A stretch of 64,000 nucleotides of DNA, taken from the NCBI RefSeq assembly GCF_008974245.1, contig NZ_BBZI01000007.1, forward strand, positions 787,275-851,274, given 5' to 3'. The notes beneath the pieces are model-generated. The model made no database searches, had not been told where the DNA came from, and saw only the letters and a list, made by a program, of their open reading frames with translations. Position 1 is the first letter of the stretch. Every line of letters begins with the position of its first letter. Source of the stretch: Streptomyces abyssomicinicus (lineage in GTDB: Bacteria; Actinomycetota; Actinomycetes; Streptomycetales; Streptomycetaceae). The translations under genes were made by a program, and so were the position numbers. This document shows, one piece after another, positions 25,569 through 34,962 of the stretch.

Positions 25569-25810
25569 GGTGTGGTCATGTCTCCTGAGATGGGCGTGCG
25601 GACACGCCGACGGGGCCCGGCACCCGCCGGGCGGATATCTGTCGGGACCGTCGCGGCCCGCTCAGGAGAAGTTGCCCACGGGCGCGAGTCTAGGGGACGG
25701 CTCCGCCGCCGAGCCGGTGCGGGCGGGGCATCCGGACAGCCACGTCACTGGGCGCGGGGTGACGGTCCGGGGGCGGGCCATGCGGGTCGTCGCACGTACG
25801 CGCACGGTGA

Positions 25811-25975
25811 TCAGCGGGGCGGGAAGGAAGTCAGCGCGAGGTCCCACCGGGCGGCCGCGTGGAGCAGCGCCGCGGTGTCCGTCCCGACCTCCACCACGTA
25901 CTGGTGGATGCCGGGGCCGTCGTCACCCTGCTGCCACGGGGGTGCCGCCTCCAGGGACAGATGAACGCGAATCAC
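25811..25975 (-). CDS. Small hypothetical protein, 54 aa
   Basis: A short frame beginning at GTG 25975 (VIRVHLSLEAAPPWQQGDDG) and ending ALTSFPPR. Third codon positions are mostly G or C, with composition normal for a folded protein (strand, loop, helix). It is codirectional with and 121 bp behind the GNAT gene. The ribosome site is weak (GAGGGCGGG 7-15 bases upstream). I do not recognise it. Confidence 0.5.
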   Translation of the reverse strand: MIRVHLSLEAAPPWQQGDDGPGIHQYVVEVGTDTAALLHAAARWDLALTSFPPR

Positions 25976-26096
25976 CGCGGTCCCGCCCTCACTTCGGCCG
26001 GCAAGGCCGAACGCCAGGACCGGCTCGACGAACGCCGCAGGGCGTGCGTTCTGCTCGTCGCTCCGGGGGCGCGCGTCCGTGCGGGTCCGTTCGGGC

Positions 26097-26627
26097 TCAG
26101 CCGTCGTCGCCCGCCGGCAGTGACTTCTCCAGGAGGGTGAACGACTTCGGGGGACCGCCGGGCTGGGGCTTGCCGTCCTTGCGGCCGACGACCCGGTACC
26201 CGTGGCCGAGGTAGTACGAGGTGAGGCGGGCGTTGCCGACCAGGCAGTCCAGGCGCACCAGGTCCCGTCCGACTGCGGCCACCCGCCGCTCCGCGGCCCG
26301 GAGCAGGAGCCGCCCCGTCCCCGGCGGGGCGGCGCGGCGGTCGACCATCAGCCGGTGCACGTAGCCGGCCACCGGCGGCTGCGGCCCCCACGCCTCCTCG
26401 TCCTTCCACCACAGCTCCCACGCCCCCACCAGCCGGTCGCCGGCGGCGGCGAGCCACACCTCGCCGCCACGCGCCGTCACCCGGCGGAAATGCTCCTCGT
26501 CGAGCTCGCCCGGCCGCCACTGGCCGGTGATGTCCCGGGAGAGCATCCAGCGGGCGGCGTCGTCACGCAGCCGGACGAGCCCGGCGAGGTCACCGTCGGC
26601 CGCGGCACGGAACTGGAGATCCTTCAC
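26097..26627 (-). CDS. GNAT-family N-acetyltransferase
   Basis: A 176-aa acetyltransferase of the GNAT fold. The acetyl-CoA region is VHRLMVDRRAAPPGTGRLLLR (about 92-112), with the pyrophosphate loop APPGTGRLLL somewhat degenerate from Q/RxxGxG/A, and the C-terminal LTSYYLGHGYRVVGRK motif is typical. The substrate is not predictable. The gene ends 121 bp before the small hypothetical frame. Confidence 0.85.
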   Translation of the reverse strand: MKDLQFRAAADGDLAGLVRLRDDAARWMLSRDITGQWRPGELDEEHFRRVTARGGEVWLAAAGDRLVGAWELWWKDEEAWGPQPPVAGYVHRLMVDRRAAPPGTGRLLLRAAERRVAAVGRDLVRLDCLVGNARLTSYYLGHGYRVVGRKDGKPQPGGPPKSFTLLEKSLPAGDDG

Positions 26628-26669
26628 GGCGCGATCCTCGCACGGAGCACGGCACGCGCGGCGCGGGCC

Positions 26670-27845
<1,176 letters not shown>

Positions 27846-28075
27846 CTCCGGGCCTCCGTGGGGAACGTGCTTTCGAGACTTCCCCCGGCCCGCCGACGAC
27901 AGCGGACGGGCCACGGGGAAGGCGCTGGTGCCTGGTGCGCCGAACACGTTAGCGCCACCGTGCCGTCGCCCCGGAGTGCGGTCGGGGTCGGCCCTCCGGC
28001 GGACGTGCCGGAACGCCTCGGGCGGCGGGCGGGCGAACAGGGTGTGCCCGCTTCACCGCCGTGCACCGACCACCG

Positions 28076-29263
28076 TCACACGTCCAGCGCGGTCGAGGGG
28101 AGCGGCCAGCCGGTGTACGCCTCGGCGAGGTAGGCGCGGCCGGCCTCCGACTCGACGACCGTGCGCAGTTCGCCGATCTGCCGCATGCGGTCGAAGTCGT
28201 CCGATCCGGGCAGCAGATGCAGCATGCTCGTCATCCACCACGAGAAGTGCTGCGCCTTCCAGACCCGTCGCCGGGCGGTCTCCGGGAACGCGTCGAGGGG
28301 ACCCTCGTCCCGGTCGAGCAGCAGTGCGCGCAGGGCGTCGGTGAGCAGGACGACGTCGGCGACGGCGAGGTTCATGCCCTTGGCGCCGGTCGGGGGCACG
28401 GTGTGCGCCGCGTCGCCCACCAGAACCACCCGGCCGCGGCGCGACTCGTGCGCGACGAAGCTGCGGAAACGCAGCACGTCCCGCTGGAAGACGCGGCCCT
28501 CCGTCAGCGTGGTGCCGGGGACCCGCGACTGCAGGATCTCCCACAGCCGCTCCTCGGTGTACGCCTCGGGGTCCGTCAGCGGGTCGCACTGGAAGTACAT
28601 GCGCTGCACACCGGGGCTGCGCCGGCTGATCAGGGCGAAACCGTCGGGGGAGTTGCTGTAAATCAGTTCCTCAGCGCTGGGCGGCGCCTCGCAAAGGATG
28701 CCGAACCAGGCGAAGGGGTACTCCCGGAAGTGGCCCCCGCGCGAGCCGCTGACCGCTTCCCGCGCGACGCTCCGTGAGCCGTCCGCGCCCACCACGACAT
28801 CGGCCTCGATCTCCACCCGGTTGCCCTCGGCGTCCCGGGCGATCACCCGGGGCCGGTCCGTCCCGGCGTCCTCCACGCGTTCGGCGGTCACCTGGAACCG
28901 CAGGTCCTGCCCGGCCGCCAGGCGCGCGGCGACCAGATCCTTCAGCACCTCGTGCTGGGGGTAGAGCCACACCGCGCGGCCGACGGTCTCCGCGAAGTCG
29001 ATCCGGTGGCCCTCGCCGTCGAACCGGAGCTCGATGCCCTCGTGCTTCTGCCCGACGGTCAGGACGCGGTCCGACGCCCCGGTGCGGTCGAGGACCTCCA
29101 CCGTGCCCTGTTCGAGGATGCCGGCCCGGATGGTGGTCTCGATCTCCGCGCGGCTGCGGGAGTCGACGACGACCGACTCGATGCCGTGCCGGCCGAGCAG
29201 GTGGGACAGCAGCAGACCGGCGGGGCCTGCGCCGATGACGGCGACACGGGTACGGACGGGCAT
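28076..29263 (-). CDS. pobA: 4-hydroxybenzoate 3-monooxygenase
   Basis: A 395-aa group A flavoprotein monooxygenase converting 4-hydroxybenzoate to protocatechuate with NAD(P)H. FAD fingerprints are GAGPAG (11-16), VVVGADGSRS and LVGDAAHTVPPTGAKGMNLA. Substrate-pocket-like features of PobA are seen in the C-terminal half (SWWMTSMLHLL). Length equals known PobA. A regulator of the PobR/IclR type lies upstream in the same direction, and a perfect palindrome sits 64 bp before the ATG. No protocatechuate ring-cleavage genes are in this window. Confidence 0.92.
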   Translation of the reverse strand: MPVRTRVAVIGAGPAGLLLSHLLGRHGIESVVVDSRSRAEIETTIRAGILEQGTVEVLDRTGASDRVLTVGQKHEGIELRFDGEGHRIDFAETVGRAVWLYPQHEVLKDLVAARLAAGQDLRFQVTAERVEDAGTDRPRVIARDAEGNRVEIEADVVVGADGSRSVAREAVSGSRGGHFREYPFAWFGILCEAPPSAEELIYSNSPDGFALISRRSPGVQRMYFQCDPLTDPEAYTEERLWEILQSRVPGTTLTEGRVFQRDVLRFRSFVAHESRRGRVVLVGDAAHTVPPTGAKGMNLAVADVVLLTDALRALLLDRDEGPLDAFPETARRRVWKAQHFSWWMTSMLHLLPGSDDFDRMRQIGELRTVVESEAGRAYLAEAYTGWPLPSTALDV

Positions 29264-29326
29264 CTCGTCTCCTTCGGGGTCGGGGATGGCAGGAGTCTGG
29301 CGCGCGGCGGGCCCGTTGACGACCGG

Positions 29327-29347
29327 GCTTCCCGTTCAACGGGAAGC
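29327..29347. promoter_or_regulatory. Perfect palindrome upstream of pobA (PobR operator candidate)
   Basis: GCTTCCCGTT, one base, AACGGGAAGC: two perfect 10-bp arms with a 1-bp centre, 64 bp upstream of the pobA start. On the minus strand a TTGAAC, like a -35, falls inside it. Confidence 0.75.
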
Positions 29348-29450
29348 GATCTTCGACCGCCCCCGGTCCCGCGGCCCGTCCCGCACCCCTGCGGACGCCG
29401 CGCCGTTCCTCGTTACCTCGTCCGCCATTCCCCCCGTTCCTCGTCCCTGT

Positions 29451-29485
29451 TCCGCCGTCCGCCGTCCGCCGTCCGCCGTCCGCCG
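29451..29485. repeat. 7-bp tandem repeat, five units
   Basis: Five exact copies of TCCGCCG between the pobA operator and the end of the IclR-type gene. Non-coding. Confidence 0.85.
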
Positions 29486-29540
29486 TTGGCTGTCCGGACG
29501 TCCGGCGCGTGCGACGGCGTCCACGAGCGGTGCGCGGGGT

Positions 29541-30296
29541 CTACGGACGGTGCGCGCCGACCGCCGCGGAGATGCCCGCGGCCGCGGTCCGAAGCTCGTC
29601 CACGGCCACGCGGGTGGGAGCCTCGCGGGGGAGGACGACCGACAGCGCGGCGATCACCCGCCCGCGCCCTTCCCGTACCGGCACGGCCACCCCGGTCGAC
29701 ACGGCCTCGACCGTGCCCGGTGCGACGACGACACCCTCACGACGGATGCCGGCCAGGATCCGGCGCAGCCGAACCGGGTCGGTCACGGTCTCCGGCGACG
29801 CCGCCGCCAGAGGGCCCGCGAGGACGCGGTCCTGCAACTCCCGCGGGCCGTGAGCGAGCAGGACCAGCCCCGACGACGAGGCGTGCAGCGGAAGCCGGCC
29901 GGCGACCCGGGTGATGTTCGCGCCCGCCTGCGGATGGGACAGCCGCTCGACGAAGAGGGTCTCGTCGTTCTCCAGCACGGCGAGCTGCGTGTGCTCCCGC
30001 ACCCGTGCCTGCACCCGCTCCATGAACGGCAGAGCCGCCTGGCGCAGACGCAGGGCGTGCGAACCGCGCAGGGCCAGCTCCCACAGCCGCATACCCAGGC
30101 GCACCCGGTGCTCCTCGTCGCGTTCCAGCAGCCCGCACTCCACGAGGTCGGCCACGATGCGGTGGGCGGTGGACGAGGGCAGCTCCGCGCGCCGCCCGAT
30201 CTCCGAAGCCGTCTGCACCGTGCGGTCGGTGTCGAACGTCTCCAGGACGCGGACGATCCGTTCGGTGACCGCCTCGCCGGAAGGTGAATTCGCCAT
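29541..30296 (-). CDS. pobR: IclR-family regulator, probable PobR
   Basis: A 251-aa IclR regulator. The N-terminal HTH spans about 8-65 (ERIVRVLETFDTDRTVQT, ELPSSTAHRIVADLVECGLL) and the effector domain about 75-251 (LFVERLSHPQ, PLHASSSGLVLLAHGP, VSTGVAVPVREG). It lies directly upstream of pobA in the same direction; IclR-type PobR proteins activate pobA in response to 4-hydroxybenzoate. The ATG at 30296 is chosen over the longer frame to 30383, which has non-family sequence. The ribosome site is weak. Confidence 0.82.
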   Translation of the reverse strand: MANSPSGEAVTERIVRVLETFDTDRTVQTASEIGRRAELPSSTAHRIVADLVECGLLERDEEHRVRLGMRLWELALRGSHALRLRQAALPFMERVQARVREHTQLAVLENDETLFVERLSHPQAGANITRVAGRLPLHASSSGLVLLAHGPRELQDRVLAGPLAAASPETVTDPVRLRRILAGIRREGVVVAPGTVEAVSTGVAVPVREGRGRVIAALSVVLPREAPTRVAVDELRTAAAGISAAVGAHRP

Positions 30297-30373
30297 GGGT
30301 CCGTCGTCGCTTTCGTCCCGTGCCGTGCGCCGCCCTCGGTTCGGCGCCCCCCCGCACACGGTGCCACAACGAG

Positions 30374-30410
30374 GGCGGCGCACCCCGACCTGGTGTCGGG
30401 GTGCGCCGCC
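30374..30410. terminator. Strong terminator hairpin
   Basis: A perfect 16-bp stem (30374-30389 with 30395-30410) closes a 5-base loop, 47 bp past the end of the ABC permease gene on the minus strand and in front of the IclR-type gene. Confidence 0.8.
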
Positions 30411-30456
30411 CGGGGAGCCGGCCGAGCCGCCGGGGTCCTGCCGCGGCTCCGGGACC

Positions 30457-31245
30457 CTACTTCGGCTCCTGGTTGAACTTGGCGGTGGACCAGAAGTAGC
30501 CGAGGACGGCGAGGCCGGCGCACCAGGCGAGGGCGAGCCAGCCGTTGTGGCCGATCTCCGTGCCGAGGAGCAGCCCGCGCAGGGTCTCGATGGCCGGGGT
30601 GAAGGGCTGGTACTCGGCGATCGGCTGGAACCAGCCCGGCATGGTCTCGACCGGGACGAAGGCGCTGGACAGGAGCGGGAGCAGGATCAGCGGCATCGCG
30701 GTGTTGCTGGCCGCCTCGGCGTTGGGGCTGATGAGGCCCATGCCGACGGCGATCCAGGTGAGCGCGGTGGCGAAGAGGACGAGCAGGCCGAGCGCGGCGA
30801 GCCATTCCAGGACGGTGGCGTCGGTGGACCGGAACCCGATGGCGACGGCGACCGCGCCGACCAGGAGGACGCTCGCCACGGACTGCAGGACGCTGCCGAT
30901 GACGTGCCCGACGATGACCGAGCCCCGGTGGATGGCCATGGTGCGGAACCGGGCGATGATCCCCTCCGACATGTCGGTGGCGACGGACACGGCGGTGCCG
31001 ATGGTGGTGGAGCCGATGGTCATCAGGAGCAGACCCGGGACGATGTAGGCGATGTACGCCGCCCGGCCGCCGTCGCCGCCCACGCCGGCGCTCATGGTCT
31101 CGCCGAAGATGTAGACGAAGAGCAGGAGCAGCATGATCGGCGTGAGCAGCAGGTTGAGGGTGAGCGACGGGTAGCGGCGGGCGTGCAGGAGGTTGCGGCG
31201 CAGCATGGTGGTGCTGTCGCGCAGGGCGAGGGAGAGGGTGCTCAT
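30457..31245 (-). CDS. ABC-2 type permease, DrrB-like
   Basis: A 262-aa membrane protein with six hydrophobic segments typical of ABC-2 exporters (YPSLTLNLLLTPIMLLLLF, AYIVPGLLLMTIGSTTIG, LISPNAEAASNTAMPLILL, ALAWCAGLAVLGYFW). SSAFVPVETMPGWFQPIAEYQPFTP is the conserved external loop of this family. It pairs with the ATPase whose stop overlaps its ATG. Such pairs export drugs, lipids or peptides. Confidence 0.9.
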   Translation of the reverse strand: MSTLSLALRDSTTMLRRNLLHARRYPSLTLNLLLTPIMLLLLFVYIFGETMSAGVGGDGGRAAYIAYIVPGLLLMTIGSTTIGTAVSVATDMSEGIIARFRTMAIHRGSVIVGHVIGSVLQSVASVLLVGAVAVAIGFRSTDATVLEWLAALGLLVLFATALTWIAVGMGLISPNAEAASNTAMPLILLPLLSSAFVPVETMPGWFQPIAEYQPFTPAIETLRGLLLGTEIGHNGWLALAWCAGLAVLGYFWSTAKFNQEPK

Positions 31246-32234
31246 CGCGCGGTCTCCTTGTCGGTGGTGGTGTCGTCGGTGAGGGCGAAGAAGACGTCGT
31301 CGAGGTCGGGGGTGTGGACGGTGAGTTCGGTGGCTTCGATGCCGGCGGTGTCGAGGTGGTCGAGGAGGGTGCGCAGGGCGCGTTGGCTGCCGTCGTTGGG
31401 GACGCGGAGAGTGAGGGCGTCGGTGTCGGTGGTGGCGTCGGTGAGGAGGGTGGCGGCCCGTTGGTGGGTGGTGGGGTCGGTGAAGCGGAGCTGGACGTGG
31501 CCGCCGGGGATGATGCGCTTGAGTTCCTCGGCGGTGCCCTCGGCCGCGATGGTGCCGTTGTGGAGGACGGCGATGCGGTCGGCGAGCTGGTCGGCCTCCT
31601 CGAGGTACTGGGTGGTGAGGAAGACGGTGACGCCGCCGGTGACGAGTTCCCTGATGATCTGCCACATGGTGTGGCGGGAGCGGGGGTCGAGGCCGGTGGT
31701 GGGTTCGTCGAGGAAGATGATGCGGGGGCTGCCGACGAGGGTCATGGCGATGTCGAGGCGCCGCTTCATGCCTCCGGAGTAGGTGGAGGCGGGCTTGTCG
31801 GCCGCGTCGAGCAGGTCGAAGCGCTCCAGCAGTTCGGCGGTGACGCGGCGGCCCTCCGCCTTGGGGAGGTGGTGGAGGTCGGCCATGAGGAGCATGTTCT
31901 CCGCGCCGGTGATCAGGCCGTCCACGGCGGAGAACTGGCCGGTGACGCCGATCGCCGCCCGCACGGCCTGCCCGGCCGTGGCGACGTCGTGGCCCGCGAC
32001 CCGTGCCTGTCCGCCGTCGGCCGCTATCAGGGTGGAGAGGATCTTCACGACGGTGGTCTTGCCGGCGCCGTTCGGGCCGAGCAGTGCGAACACGGAACCG
32101 GCGGGGATGCGCAGGTCGATGCCGTCGAGGACGGTCTTGTCGCCGTAGGACTTGCGCAGGCCCACCGCGGACACGGCCGCGGGGGACTGGACACCGGCCT
32201 TGCTATTGGACGTGGGCATGACAGATGAAGGCAT
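31242..32234 (-). CDS. ABC exporter ATPase, DrrA-like
   Basis: A 330-aa nucleotide-binding subunit: Walker A GPNGAGKTT, signature YSGGMKRRLDIAM, Walker B RIIFLDEPTTGLD, H-loop-like FLTTQYLEEAD (His replaced by Gln, normal for DrrA types). The C-terminal extension (HVQLRFTDPTTH, VHTPDLDDVFFALT) is characteristic of DrrA. The ATG at 32234 follows GGAGG by 5 bases. It is third in the RHH-DUF4097-ABC operon. Confidence 0.92.
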   Translation of the reverse strand: MPSSVMPTSNSKAGVQSPAAVSAVGLRKSYGDKTVLDGIDLRIPAGSVFALLGPNGAGKTTVVKILSTLIAADGGQARVAGHDVATAGQAVRAAIGVTGQFSAVDGLITGAENMLLMADLHHLPKAEGRRVTAELLERFDLLDAADKPASTYSGGMKRRLDIAMTLVGSPRIIFLDEPTTGLDPRSRHTMWQIIRELVTGGVTVFLTTQYLEEADQLADRIAVLHNGTIAAEGTAEELKRIIPGGHVQLRFTDPTTHQRAATLLTDATTDTDALTLRVPNDGSQRALRTLLDHLDTAGIEATELTVHTPDLDDVFFALTDDTTTDKETAR

Positions 32235-32336
32235 GAAGCCCTCCGTTTCGCGGGGTTTCGAAGGAGTGGGGTGTGCGGAGGAGCGGGCGCGGATGCCCGA
32301 GGGGTCCGTGGGCACGGACCCCTCGGCCGGCGGACG

Positions 32337-33182
32337 TCAGGCGCGGGCGCGGCGGATGTCGATGTTGCCGTGCCGGGTGCGGGCGCGGACCTTGACGGTG
32401 TCCTCCGCCCGCTCGGGGGCGTCGGACGCGGTGAGGTTGTTGCGGACCTGGCCGGAGGTGGAGCTGACGTCGAGCCAGGCGGCGGTCCCCTCGCGGACGC
32501 CGACCTCGATTGCCCCGAAGGACGTCTCCAACTGAGCTGTCCCCCGGGCCACTTCACCCACGCGCAGGGTGCCGTGCGCGGTGATCGCGGTGACCGAGTC
32601 CTCGACGCGCCGGATGTCGATGTCGCCGTTGGCGCCGCGGACCCGCAGTTCGCCGGTCGCGGCCTCGACGGTCGTGCTGCCGTGCGAGTTCTTCAGGACC
32701 GCGGGGCCGTCGATCACGCCCACGCGCAGGCTGCCGGAGCTCGTGGTGATCTCCGCCGATCCCTCGACGCGGTCCACGGTGATCGAGCCGTGCGAAGCGG
32801 TCAGCTTCAGCGGGCCGGTGGTGTCGAACCGCGCGTCGCCGGCGGAGGTCTTGGCGCTGACCTCGCCGAGCCGGCCCTCGCCGAGCACCTGGGTCCAGGA
32901 GCCGGTCACGTCGAGGTGCGAGCCCGTGGGCAGTTCGACGGTGACGTCGACGACGCCGGTACGGCCGAGCAGGCGGCCGGACTTGGGCGTCCTGACCGTC
33001 AGCGCGCCGTTCGCGTAACGGACCTCGGTCTGGTCGGCCGCCCGGGTGTCCAGGTCCCGCTGGGGGTCGCGGGGGCGCACCTCGACGACGGTGTCGGAGC
33101 GGTCGCTGGCGGTGAACTGGATGGAACCGGCCTCCACGGTCGCGGTGACCGAGATGGGCGAGGGGGTGTCGAAAGAAGGCAT
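32337..33182 (-). CDS. DUF4097 beta-strand repeat protein
   Basis: A 281-aa protein made of repeated short strands with SG, HG and NG turns (TSAGDARFDT, SHGSITVDRVEG, TSSGSLRVGV, NSHGSTTVEA, ANGDIDIRRVED), the DUF4097 beta-solenoid pattern. It has no signal peptide. DUF4097 genes commonly travel with an RHH or ArsR-type regulator and a DrrAB exporter in Streptomyces, as here; the role, probably envelope-related or a sensing adaptor, is not established. Confidence 0.88.
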   Translation of the reverse strand: MPSFDTPSPISVTATVEAGSIQFTASDRSDTVVEVRPRDPQRDLDTRAADQTEVRYANGALTVRTPKSGRLLGRTGVVDVTVELPTGSHLDVTGSWTQVLGEGRLGEVSAKTSAGDARFDTTGPLKLTASHGSITVDRVEGSAEITTSSGSLRVGVIDGPAVLKNSHGSTTVEAATGELRVRGANGDIDIRRVEDSVTAITAHGTLRVGEVARGTAQLETSFGAIEVGVREGTAAWLDVSSTSGQVRNNLTASDAPERAEDTVKVRARTRHGNIDIRRARA

Positions 33183-33314
33183 GGCTGTCCCGTCCTCGTG
33201 GGTCTTCGTGACGTCCCCGCAGGTGGGACGCGGTGTGGGTGGAAGTGGAAGTGGTGCGGGATGAGCGGTGCGCTTGGGTGGTGCGGGTGCGGCGGTGCGG
33301 GCCGGTTCGGCCGG

Positions 33315-33833
33315 CTAGCGGACCCAGCCGGTGAAGCTCTGGCCGACGTTGCGGGTCCGCTCCGTGGTGCGCGGCCGGCCGCTGCCGTCGACCGCGGCCG
33401 AGACGGCCCGCACGAGCCAGGCGTTGACCGACAGTCCCTCCTGGCTCGCGGCCTCCTCGGCGCGCGCCTTGAGATGTGCCGGCAGACGCAGATTGACGCG
33501 GGCCGTGCCTCCCTCGTCGCCCTCGACGGGGGCCGGAGCCTTGAGGTGCTCGCCGGGCCCGGCCGGCTCCGCCGGCGCGCCGGCGTCGGCGGGCGGCGGC
33601 GTCACCACGAAGTCGGGGTCCAGCCCCCTCAGTCGTACGTCGACCGACCCCGGGGCGAGTTCGCGGGTGATCTCGCTCATCGCGGCGGAGAGCACGTTGA
33701 GCATGACCAGGCGGGTCGCCGACTCCAGCGGAGCGGTGAGCCTCTCGGCCAGTTCACGGGCTTGCTCGCCGCCGGCTTCGGCGGCCACCGCGAGTTCGCG
33801 GCGGAGTGTGTCGACATACGGGGTGAGGTCCAT
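33315..33833 (-). CDS. Ribbon-helix-helix (Arc/HicB-type) autoregulator
   Basis: A 172-aa protein with a C-terminal RHH domain (about 112-150: ARVNLRLPAHLKARAEEAA then EGLSVNAWLVRAVSAAV). The N-terminal 75 residues are a separate alpha/beta domain, joined by a Pro/Ala-rich linker. RHH dimers bind arrays of short repeats, and exactly such arrays cover its start and upstream region. The ATG at 33833 lacks a ribosome site, but CATTAT lies 7-12 bases upstream, so the transcript is probably leaderless. It should repress its own operon including the ABC exporter. Confidence 0.82.
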   Translation of the reverse strand: MDLTPYVDTLRRELAVAAEAGGEQARELAERLTAPLESATRLVMLNVLSAAMSEITRELAPGSVDVRLRGLDPDFVVTPPPADAGAPAEPAGPGEHLKAPAPVEGDEGGTARVNLRLPAHLKARAEEAASQEGLSVNAWLVRAVSAAVDGSGRPRTTERTRNVGQSFTGWVR

Positions 33834-33864
33834 GACGCCATAATGGCACCATCATGGCGCCATG
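33833..33864. promoter_or_regulatory. RHH operator array 1, three boxes at 11-bp spacing
   Basis: ATGACGCCAT (33833-33842), ATGGCACCAT (33844-33853) and ATGGCGCCAT (33855-33864). The last is a perfect palindrome. They overlap the promoter and start codon of the RHH gene. Confidence 0.78.
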
Positions 33865-33870
33865 CGCAAG
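33841..33870 (-). promoter_or_regulatory. Probable leaderless promoter of the RHH operon
   Basis: On the minus strand TTGCGC (33870-33865), 18 bp, CATTAT (33846-33841). Transcription would begin at or near the ATG at 33833. Two operator boxes fill the spacer. Confidence 0.55.
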
Positions 33871-33930
33871 CAGGTGTCGGGTCTTCTCTCGCCATCACTC
33901 GGGCGTGCAGCTCTGACCTGCGGTTATGGG

Positions 33931-34030
33931 TGGTGCCGCGTTGAGTCACGACGACGCCATCCGACTTTTGGTGGCACCGCTTGGCGCCAAGTGGCACCAC
34001 ATGGCATCACGTGTGCCACACGGCGCCACA
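33931..34030. promoter_or_regulatory. RHH operator array 2, up to eight boxes
   Basis: From 33971 boxes follow each other every 10 bp: GTGGCACCGC, TTGGCGCCAA (perfect palindrome), GTGGCACCAC, ATGGCATCAC, GTGTGCCACA, CGGCGCCACA. Two weaker boxes are at 33931 (TGGTGCCGCG) and 33951 (ACGACGCCAT). The array is about 100 bp upstream of array 1. Confidence 0.65.
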
Positions 34031-34060
34031 GCCGAAGCGTGCGTCGGCACGATCGTGCGT

Positions 34061-34810
34061 TCAGGGCCTCCGCCGCTGCGGCCACGCATAACCAAGCGCT
34101 CTGGCGTGCTCCGGAGATCCGCCGCAGACCTCCGATGCCCGACGTGGGTCACCCGCCGCCGCAAGTTGGTCAGCAAGCCTTTCGGCCTGACTTCCAGGGT
34201 CGTCATCGGAGACGTCAAGCACCATCCGGAACTGCAGCCATGGGCGATCTTCCCCGATGGCCGAGCGGCCCGGATGGAAGAGGAAAAGGTTGATCCGGTC
34301 GGGCTCCCACAGCCAGGCGGACACACCGCCTGGTTCACATTCCCATCGTGCAAGCCAGTCGGTGCGCTCTCCGAGGTCCAGTTCCAACAGCCGGGCGACG
34401 GTGCGTGCCGGCCACTCCCAGCTGTGGTCCGCAACGGCTCGCTCCACCTCTGTCGTGTAGTCCCGCGCGTCGAACCAGAGCTCAGGCAGGTCGACGTTGT
34501 CCTCGTCGGGGTTGCGCCACTCGCTCCAGATCACGTGGTCGCCGTCGCGCCGGATGGTCACGTAGAGAGCGCCGCAGCACTCTTCGGTGCACGTTGCCTC
34601 GGCCAGCCGAACCTCGTGCGGTTCAGGGCCAGCCGTGAGAGGGCCGTCCGGCAGCAAGAGGTACCGGGGATCTTCGCCCGGCCCTTCTGTGAACACCTCG
34701 GCCAAGATGTCCTCACCGTCGACCAGCGGTCGGACCTCCACGCTTGCGCCTCTCCGCGGAAGATCAGGAACGACAACATGGAGGGTGAGGCGACGCTTCT
34801 CGGCGGTCAT
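34061..34810 (-). CDS. Hypothetical protein with CTEECC motif
   Basis: A 249-aa acidic protein without signal or membrane segments. It begins with beta-type sequence (RLTLHVVVPDLPRRGASVEV), carries ATCTEECCGALYVTIRRDGD (a possible metal-binding Cys cluster) and has a C-terminal helical part (DDDPGSQAERLADQL). Similar proteins exist in Streptomyces as uncharacterised; I assign no function. Its stop lies about 30 bp from RHH operator array 2. Confidence 0.72.
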   Translation of the reverse strand: MTAEKRRLTLHVVVPDLPRRGASVEVRPLVDGEDILAEVFTEGPGEDPRYLLLPDGPLTAGPEPHEVRLAEATCTEECCGALYVTIRRDGDHVIWSEWRNPDEDNVDLPELWFDARDYTTEVERAVADHSWEWPARTVARLLELDLGERTDWLARWECEPGGVSAWLWEPDRINLFLFHPGRSAIGEDRPWLQFRMVLDVSDDDPGSQAERLADQLAAAGDPRRASEVCGGSPEHARALGYAWPQRRRP

Positions 34811-34855
34811 CGACGGATTGTCGGGCCTGCCGCGTGGAAATGTCGCGGCATGGCC

Positions 34856-34962
34856 TCACGGCAGATCGACGGGGCCGTAGAGGGCGGTCGGCTGCCCGGT
34901 CCGCAGGGCCCAGTAGCGGTCGCCGAAGCTCCAGTGCCACCACTCGGTCGGGTAGTTGATCA
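34856..34962 (-). pseudogene. C-terminal remnant of a VanX/DdpX D-Ala-D-Ala dipeptidase
   Basis: Thirty-five codons on the minus strand, INYPTEWWHWSFGDRYWA then LRTGQPTALYGPVDLP and a stop, match the C-terminus of VanX-type D-alanyl-D-alanine dipeptidases, including the EWWHW zinc-site segment. Nothing of the preceding 150 or so residues remains; the remnant abuts the stop codon of the NUDIX-kinase gene, so a deletion joined the two. Confidence 0.8.
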
